Source: Chrysomallon squamiferum
Lineage: Eukaryota > Mollusca > Gastropoda > Neomphalida > Peltospiridae
Assembly: GCA_012295275.1 (NCBI GenBank)
Contig: CM022672.1
Coordinates: 21,925,628-21,938,127 of the forward strand
Direction of reading: 5' to 3'
Length of the DNA: 12,500 nt
Shown: positions 8,814-12,500 of the stretch, piece by piece
Numbering within the stretch: position 1 is the first letter of the stretch
Layout: each line of letters begins with the position of its first letter
Notes under the pieces: generated by a model
The model's database searches: none
Told to the model about the DNA's origin: nothing
Seen by the model: the letters and a program-made list of their open reading frames with translations, nothing else
Translations under genes and position numbers: made by a program

Positions 8814-8821
8814 TGACCTCA
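8814..8821 (-). promoter_or_regulatory. Possible nuclear-receptor half-site (AGGTCA)
   Basis: The minus strand reads TGAGGTCA, an extended AGGTCA half-site, about 225 bases upstream of the start codon. Genes of steroid-precursor synthesis are often under nuclear-receptor control, so the location is suggestive. A single 6-8 base match arises often by chance. Confidence 0.2.
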
Positions 8822-8859
8822 AGAACAAATTAACACACCGACGTTTCCTCGTACAAGTC

Positions 8860-8910
8860 TCACTCAATGAATTTGTTTTGCTTTGTGTGTTCACTCAATG
8901 AATTTGTTTT
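8860..8910 (+). repeat. Direct repeat, 20 bases, two copies
   Basis: TCACTCAATGAATTTGTTTT occurs at 8860-8879 and again identically at 8891-8910, a spacing of 31 bases. The perfect identity in otherwise diverged surroundings points to a recent local duplication. Confidence 0.85.
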
Positions 8911-8913
8911 TCT

Positions 8914-9005
8914 TTTAGATAATCAGTTTATATGAAAAATTAAATATATATATATACACACACGCACATATTTTTTTACATATAAAACGTATTTAGCCAT
9001 TGTGT

Positions 9006-9038
<33 letters not shown>

Positions 9039-9074
9039 TTTTAGATAATTTTTAGTTTATATGAAAAATTAAAT
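8914..9074 (+). repeat. Dispersed direct repeat, about 32 bases, two copies
   Basis: A segment from TTAGATAAT through TTTATATGAAAAATTAAAT is present at about 8915-8945 and again at about 9041-9074, differing by short changes in the middle (CAG versus TTTAG). Between them lie (TA)n, (CA)n and (CTTT)n tracts. The pattern fits duplication of a small block with microsatellite growth in the copy boundary. Confidence 0.8.
9007..9042 (+). repeat. (CTAT)n-(CTTT)n tract
   Basis: Three CTAT units lead into about five CTTT units. Confidence 0.85.
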
Positions 9075-9139
9075 AAAATTAAAAAAGCAAAAACATTTTG
9101 ATGATGATGATAATAACAATAATATAATAAATTTATATT

Positions 9140-9262
9140 AACAACAATAATAGTAATAGTAGTAAAAACAACAATAACAACAGTAATAATTATAATAATA
9201 ACAACAATAATAATAGTAGTAATAACAACAATAGCAACAGTAGTAATGATGATAACAATAAT
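9140..9262 (+). repeat. Trinucleotide-rich block with 60-bp higher-order duplication
   Basis: The wider AAT/AAC/AGT tract spans about 9100-9285. Within it a compound pattern starting AACAACAATAATAGTA at 9140 recurs at 9200 with the same order of AAC, AGT and AAT sub-blocks. This shows that a compound segment was duplicated, in addition to single-triplet slippage. Confidence 0.7.
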
Positions 9263-9285
9263 AATAATAATAATTATAAATTAAG

Positions 9286-9650
9286 CAATAAGAAGAAAAA
9301 AAATTCCGATTGTGAAATCACGTTTCAGTATGACGAAATACTACTCTAAAAATTACGTTTCGGATGAGTGGTTTTTTCCAAGAATTATTGGAAATCAGTC
9401 ACGCGTAAAAACATTAATTTTTGTACTGTCTGAAAACCGTGTCAAAATAACTCATTTTAAAAAAACGACCAATTTATGCATAAACATATGCAAGCTTGTA
9501 TGCATGTATGCATGTTATATATCTAATTATGTATGTAATATGTAAGACGAAAACATCAAACAAAAAATTGCATATTATTCAATGGGTTTAAGCTTTTCGA
9601 ATGCTTTTGTACTTGACAAAAACGTATGTTTTCCCATAACCTACATTTTT
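9286..9650. other. AT-rich unique sequence, no gene recognised
   Basis: A 77-codon plus-strand frame at 9312-9545 shows no known motif and ends in GTAT-derived residues. It is treated as chance. Confidence 0.55.
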
Positions 9651-9653
9651 ATT

Positions 9654-9654
<1 letters not shown>

Positions 9655-9700
<46 letters not shown>

Positions 9701-9701
9701 A
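9655..9701 (+). repeat. (TA)n followed by poly-T
   Basis: About 14 TA units with one C, then an 18-base T-run. Confidence 0.9.
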
Positions 9702-9900
9702 TAAATGTGACTCAAACTGTAATAATGTATAAATTCACTGTGAAGAAGACAGAATGTCTGGTAACCCCTAGGTCTGAGGTTTGTGTCTCCACGTTGGAGG
9801 TTTTGAACCCTGAGGTGACACTTTTAATCCTCATTTAACAGCCGCTGATCCGGTTTATTGTTACAAACAAAAAAAAACAGCACCCGTTTCTCATGATTCG
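9702..9900. other. Unique block with B-box-like motif on the minus strand
   Basis: The minus strand reads GGTTCAAAACC near 9804-9814, a fit to the polymerase III B box. The nearest A-box-like word is about 35 bases upstream, shorter than the tRNA norm. A CTCCA-CGT-TGGAG mini-palindrome lies near 9788-9800. This could be a decayed SINE. No coding region is seen. Confidence 0.2.
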
Positions 9901-9929
9901 TTTATTGCTGATTATTACTATTATTTATT

Positions 9930-10070
9930 TATTTATATTTTTTATTTTTTTATTTTTATTTTTTATTTTTTATTTTCATTTTTTATTTTTTATTTTTTAT
10001 TTTTTATTTTTTATTTTTTATTTTTTATTTTCATTTTTATTTTTTATTTTTTATTCTTTTTTTTTTTTTT
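9930..10070 (+). repeat. T-rich minisatellite, 7-bp ATTTTTT unit
   Basis: ATTTTTT repeats with occasional ATTTTCA variants, which interrupt the run near 9973-9981 and 10028-10036. The block is part of a longer T-rich low-complexity stretch (about 9905-10140) with T-runs of up to about 23. The long Phe-rich open frame across it reflects composition only. Confidence 0.85.
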
Positions 10071-10140
10071 ATTTTTTTATTTATTTCTTTTTTTATCGGA
10101 GGAATATTTTTTTTTTTTTTTTTTTTTTTAATTGTAGTTT

Positions 10141-10858
10141 ATTGTGGGGAGGGGTGGCTGGATTTTTTTTTGGGGGGTGTAATATTCTTTTTTATTATAT
10201 ATATATACTACTAATTTTTTTTTAATTTATTATTTTTATTTATTTATGTATTTACTTTTTTTATATATATATATATACTGGAAAGAAATATTGCATTACA
10301 ATAAATGGAAAACAAAACTACTATTCAATTAGTGGTTAATACGATTGTTATTACTTTGACATCAGTTTTAACTGTAAGTTATGGCAGGCAGCAATCACTT
10401 ATGTTAGATTTATCACAATGGCGATCTATTTTCCATAACAAAAACATTAATTACATTTTATTTATGTATGTTCATAAATATACCCATGTATTTTTTTTTT
10501 TTTCTGGAGTGACCTATGGACTTAATATAAACTCGACCGCTGCTTTTAATATTTTCTGAATAAAAGAAACCAACACAGCAAATCTTGTATTTGTCAAACG
10601 ACGCCATTAGTCAGAAACAAACATAACATGTAACAACGCTATTTTTACTGTCTTTCTTTGTTACCATACTTCGGGCCGTTTGTTTTACTAACAATATTAC
10701 TTCTAACTGTAATGCGTTATTATTATTCAAGACTGGTTGTACAAATGAAGTAAAAAAAAACTATTATAAAGTAAATAATAATAAAACAAAGTTTTTCCGT
10801 TGATTGTGAGCATACGAAATTGAACAATGTTAGACTCTGCATTATGAATGGTAACAGT
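10141..10858. other. AT-rich stretch without recognised genes
   Basis: Holds short (TA)n tracts near 10195-10208 and 10262-10277 and T-runs. An 84-codon plus-strand frame at 10305-10559 starts with a good ATG but matches no family I know and ends in T-run Phe residues. I leave it uncalled. Confidence 0.5.
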
Positions 10859-11440
10859 GATACGTTAAGTAATGGAATACGTTAACAGTCAAAACATGTA
10901 CAATTATCAAACAGAGTAAATGCCTAAAATAATACACTGTATGGTCGGTATAAACTTACAACAAATGGATCAGGGCATGAGTTTTGCTTTATAATTTACT
11001 GTACTGATACACATTCGTTATGAATTTACAAAAAAACTGGTCTAGTTAAGATTTTAAATTTTGTCTGACGATAATAACAACACTGTTATTATAAACTTAA
11101 GCTGTGCGGATCAAGATATGATTTATGTTTTCCATTTTATAATTTCACTGTACCGATACATATTTATTATAAACTTGTAATAAATGGGTGGAGGTGTGGG
11201 GTTAAATTATTACTGGTTGTAATGAGACACGGTCGTTATATACTTTTACAATGAAGTGACCGAGATACGATTATGTGTTAAAACTGATAACAACGATACA
11301 TGATCGCAATACACTTAAAATGAATGGATCAAGGTTTTGAGTTTTCCAATACAGTTTAATGCAGTGATACATGCTCATTATACATTTGCAAATGAACTGA
11401 TCGAGATCAGACTATGGATTGTAACTGACTATTCTGACAC
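10859..11440 (+). repeat. Diverged tandem array, about eight units of about 70 bp
   Basis: A unit beginning GATACA-ATTCGTTATAAACTTACAA and continuing AATGGATCAAG-TATGAGTTTT recurs with heavy drift. Unit starts fall near 10859, 10931, 11006, 11077, 11155, 11224, 11295 and 11366, with a partial start at 11436. Spacings are 69-78 bases. The regular phase across nearly 600 bases makes chance unlikely. There is no open reading frame through the array. Confidence 0.8.
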
Positions 11441-11445
11441 ACAAT

Positions 11446-11509
11446 AATGGATTAATATAATAGTTTATCGCTTAAACATAATCCGTATTGATTATTTTAT
11501 TAATCCATT
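11446..11509. repeat. Inverted repeat, 17-base arms, AATGGATTAATA core
   Basis: The arms at 11446-11462 and 11493-11509 are complementary with one mismatch and enclose a 30-base loop. It sits directly after the last unit of the 70-bp tandem array. The lack of a following T-run at the stem end and the eukaryotic context argue against a transcription terminator. Confidence 0.75.
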
Positions 11510-11920
11510 CTAGCCATCTGAATGCTTGTATTATATATCTTTTATTATTTATTTTTTTTCTCTTATTTTTAATTTTTTAAATTTTTTTAAAAATGAAACT
11601 GTATTATATAAAAAAAAAAATGACAATGAATAAAAACCATAAGACGTATATATGAAAAGAATTCACGAACATTTTTGTCACATTTTATTTTGCATGGGCG
11701 GATCCCCATTTCAGAAAATAGAGGCGTATTGAATAATGAGAAAAATGAACGTGTTAAAAAGTCATATTCATGCAACTGACAAAAGCATCTCTGTATTTTC
11801 GATAAAAGAAGCCTCATAAAAATATGCAAATCGACAACTAGGTGAATATTTAAAATACTTAATCAGTGTTAAGTGTAAACACAGTTACACGGAACACATC
11901 CTCCTGGGCTAAAATAAAAA
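11510..11920. other. AT-rich sequence, no gene recognised
   Basis: An 80-codon minus-strand frame at 11587-11829 has two Cys-rich words but no recognisable domain, and is probably chance. Confidence 0.5.
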
Positions 11921-11993
11921 CAACAACAACAACAACAACAACAATAACAATAATAATAATAATAATACAGATGCTTTAATCTCTCTCTCTCTC
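11921..11993 (+). repeat. (AAC)n-(AAT)n and short (CT)n
   Basis: AAC units at 11928-11944 grade into AAT to 11967, followed by six CT units at 11981-11993. Confidence 0.9.
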
Positions 11994-12283
11994 AAACCAC
12001 CACCATCTTACCAAAAAGATAATTCGCCCTTGCATATAGAAACAGATCAAAATATTTAGAAAACAGGGAACCATCACTAAGATGCATAACGTACAATTCG
12101 GATAAATGAAGTAAATTACATCGAACGGAGAAAATAACGAAGGACTCACCCCCTCACGCACTTACACACCCCACCTCTCGATCTGTGAATCCTTAGGAAT
12201 TTTAATTTTATTTTATGAATAACATCTCAATAAAGACGGATTAAACCCTCAGTTATATTATTATATCGTTATTACTTATCATA
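11994..12283. other. Unique sequence, no gene recognised
   Basis: More balanced composition than its flanks, with a C-rich stretch at about 12148-12180. No convincing frame or splice-bounded exon is seen. Confidence 0.5.
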
Positions 12284-12329
12284 TTTATTTTATTTTATTT
12301 TATTTTATTTTATTTTATTTTTTTTTTTT
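12284..12329 (+). repeat. (TTTTA)n microsatellite with poly-T end
   Basis: About seven units ending in an 11-13-base T-run. Confidence 0.92.
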
Positions 12330-12500
12330 GTATAGAGGCAACTAAATTCAACTGCTTTACACGTACACCTGGTCATTATCATAGCAAGGTTCAGACAGAC
12401 ATATTTGACTATTGACCCATGCACTTTTCATAGCAATCCAGGATGTAAATTGACTTAAAGAACCTGTTTTCTTTTGTTGTCACGCAAAAACCAAACATTA

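Larger units (their letters stand above)
8700..9000. other. Upstream flank of the nvd-like gene, mostly unique sequence
   Basis: Up to about 8860 this is mixed-composition unique sequence without microsatellites, as expected for a promoter region. It then passes into a 20-base direct repeat and AT-rich DNA. No coding potential is seen on either strand. Confidence 0.5.

Noticed and set aside
9893-10225. 110-codon Phe-rich open frame
   Set aside because: Produced by T-rich low-complexity DNA, with no membrane-protein topology or known motif.
10305-10559. 84-codon plus-strand frame starting MENKTTIQ
   Set aside because: No recognisable family; AT-rich codons and T-run-derived Phe residues suggest chance.
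11587-11829. 80-codon minus-strand frame, considered as a transposase or reverse transcriptase fragment
   Set aside because: No catalytic motif (such as YxDD or DDE spacing) is visible.

Overview
The window looks like AT-rich, microsatellite-rich nuclear DNA of a multicellular animal. The density of (GA)n, (CA)n, (TA)n, (GTAT)n and (TTTTA)n tracts, the long gene-poor stretches and one isolated GC-richer exon with a clean GT splice donor suggest a large invertebrate genome. A mollusc, most likely a cephalopod, is my best guess. That guess rests on general texture and is not proven. There are no bacterial operons, tRNA or rRNA genes, CRISPR arrays or phage genes that I can see.

The only convincing gene part is a first coding exon on the minus strand (8589 down to 8133). 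It encodes two hydrophobic segments followed by a PPVYPNGWFPVM motif. This is the N-terminal signature of Neverland/DAF-36, the Rieske-type cholesterol 7-desaturase that makes 7-dehydrocholesterol. The exon ends one base into a glycine codon at a consensus GTAAGT donor. The Rieske [2Fe-2S] and iron-binding domains must lie on later exons. I find none of them from 8132 down to 1, so the first intron appears longer than 8 kb and fills most of the window. The probable promoter lies at about 8656-8900, with a CCAAT box on the coding strand, a TATA-like element and a nuclear-receptor-type half-site.

Layout: 1-1700 is AT-rich unique sequence with short simple repeats. 1707-2383 is a strongly diverged tandem array of about 110 bp units. 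2566-2725 is a possible tRNA-derived SINE ending in (TA)n. 2809-3416 holds several microsatellites. 3440-3740 is a microsatellite-free block with two perfect 12-bp palindromes, one of them a full CRE. 4291-4704 is a foldback element with about 80-bp inverted arms. 5229-5369 is a very long (GA)n tract. 6226-6288 holds a 21-bp tandem triplication. 7861-7985 is a second hairpin element. 8133-8589 is the exon and 8590-8910 the promoter side. Beyond that come a trinucleotide block with 60-bp higher-order duplication (9140-9262), a 7-bp T-rich minisatellite (9930-10070), a second diverged tandem array of about 70 bp units (10859-11440) closed by a 17-bp palindrome, and AT-rich sequence to the end.

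Only one gene can be supported, so there is no multi-gene system to reconstruct. The most interesting points are the sterol-desaturase exon with its regulatory region, two old tandem arrays visible only by alignment of degenerate units, and two long inverted repeats inside the transcribed intron that could form double-stranded RNA.
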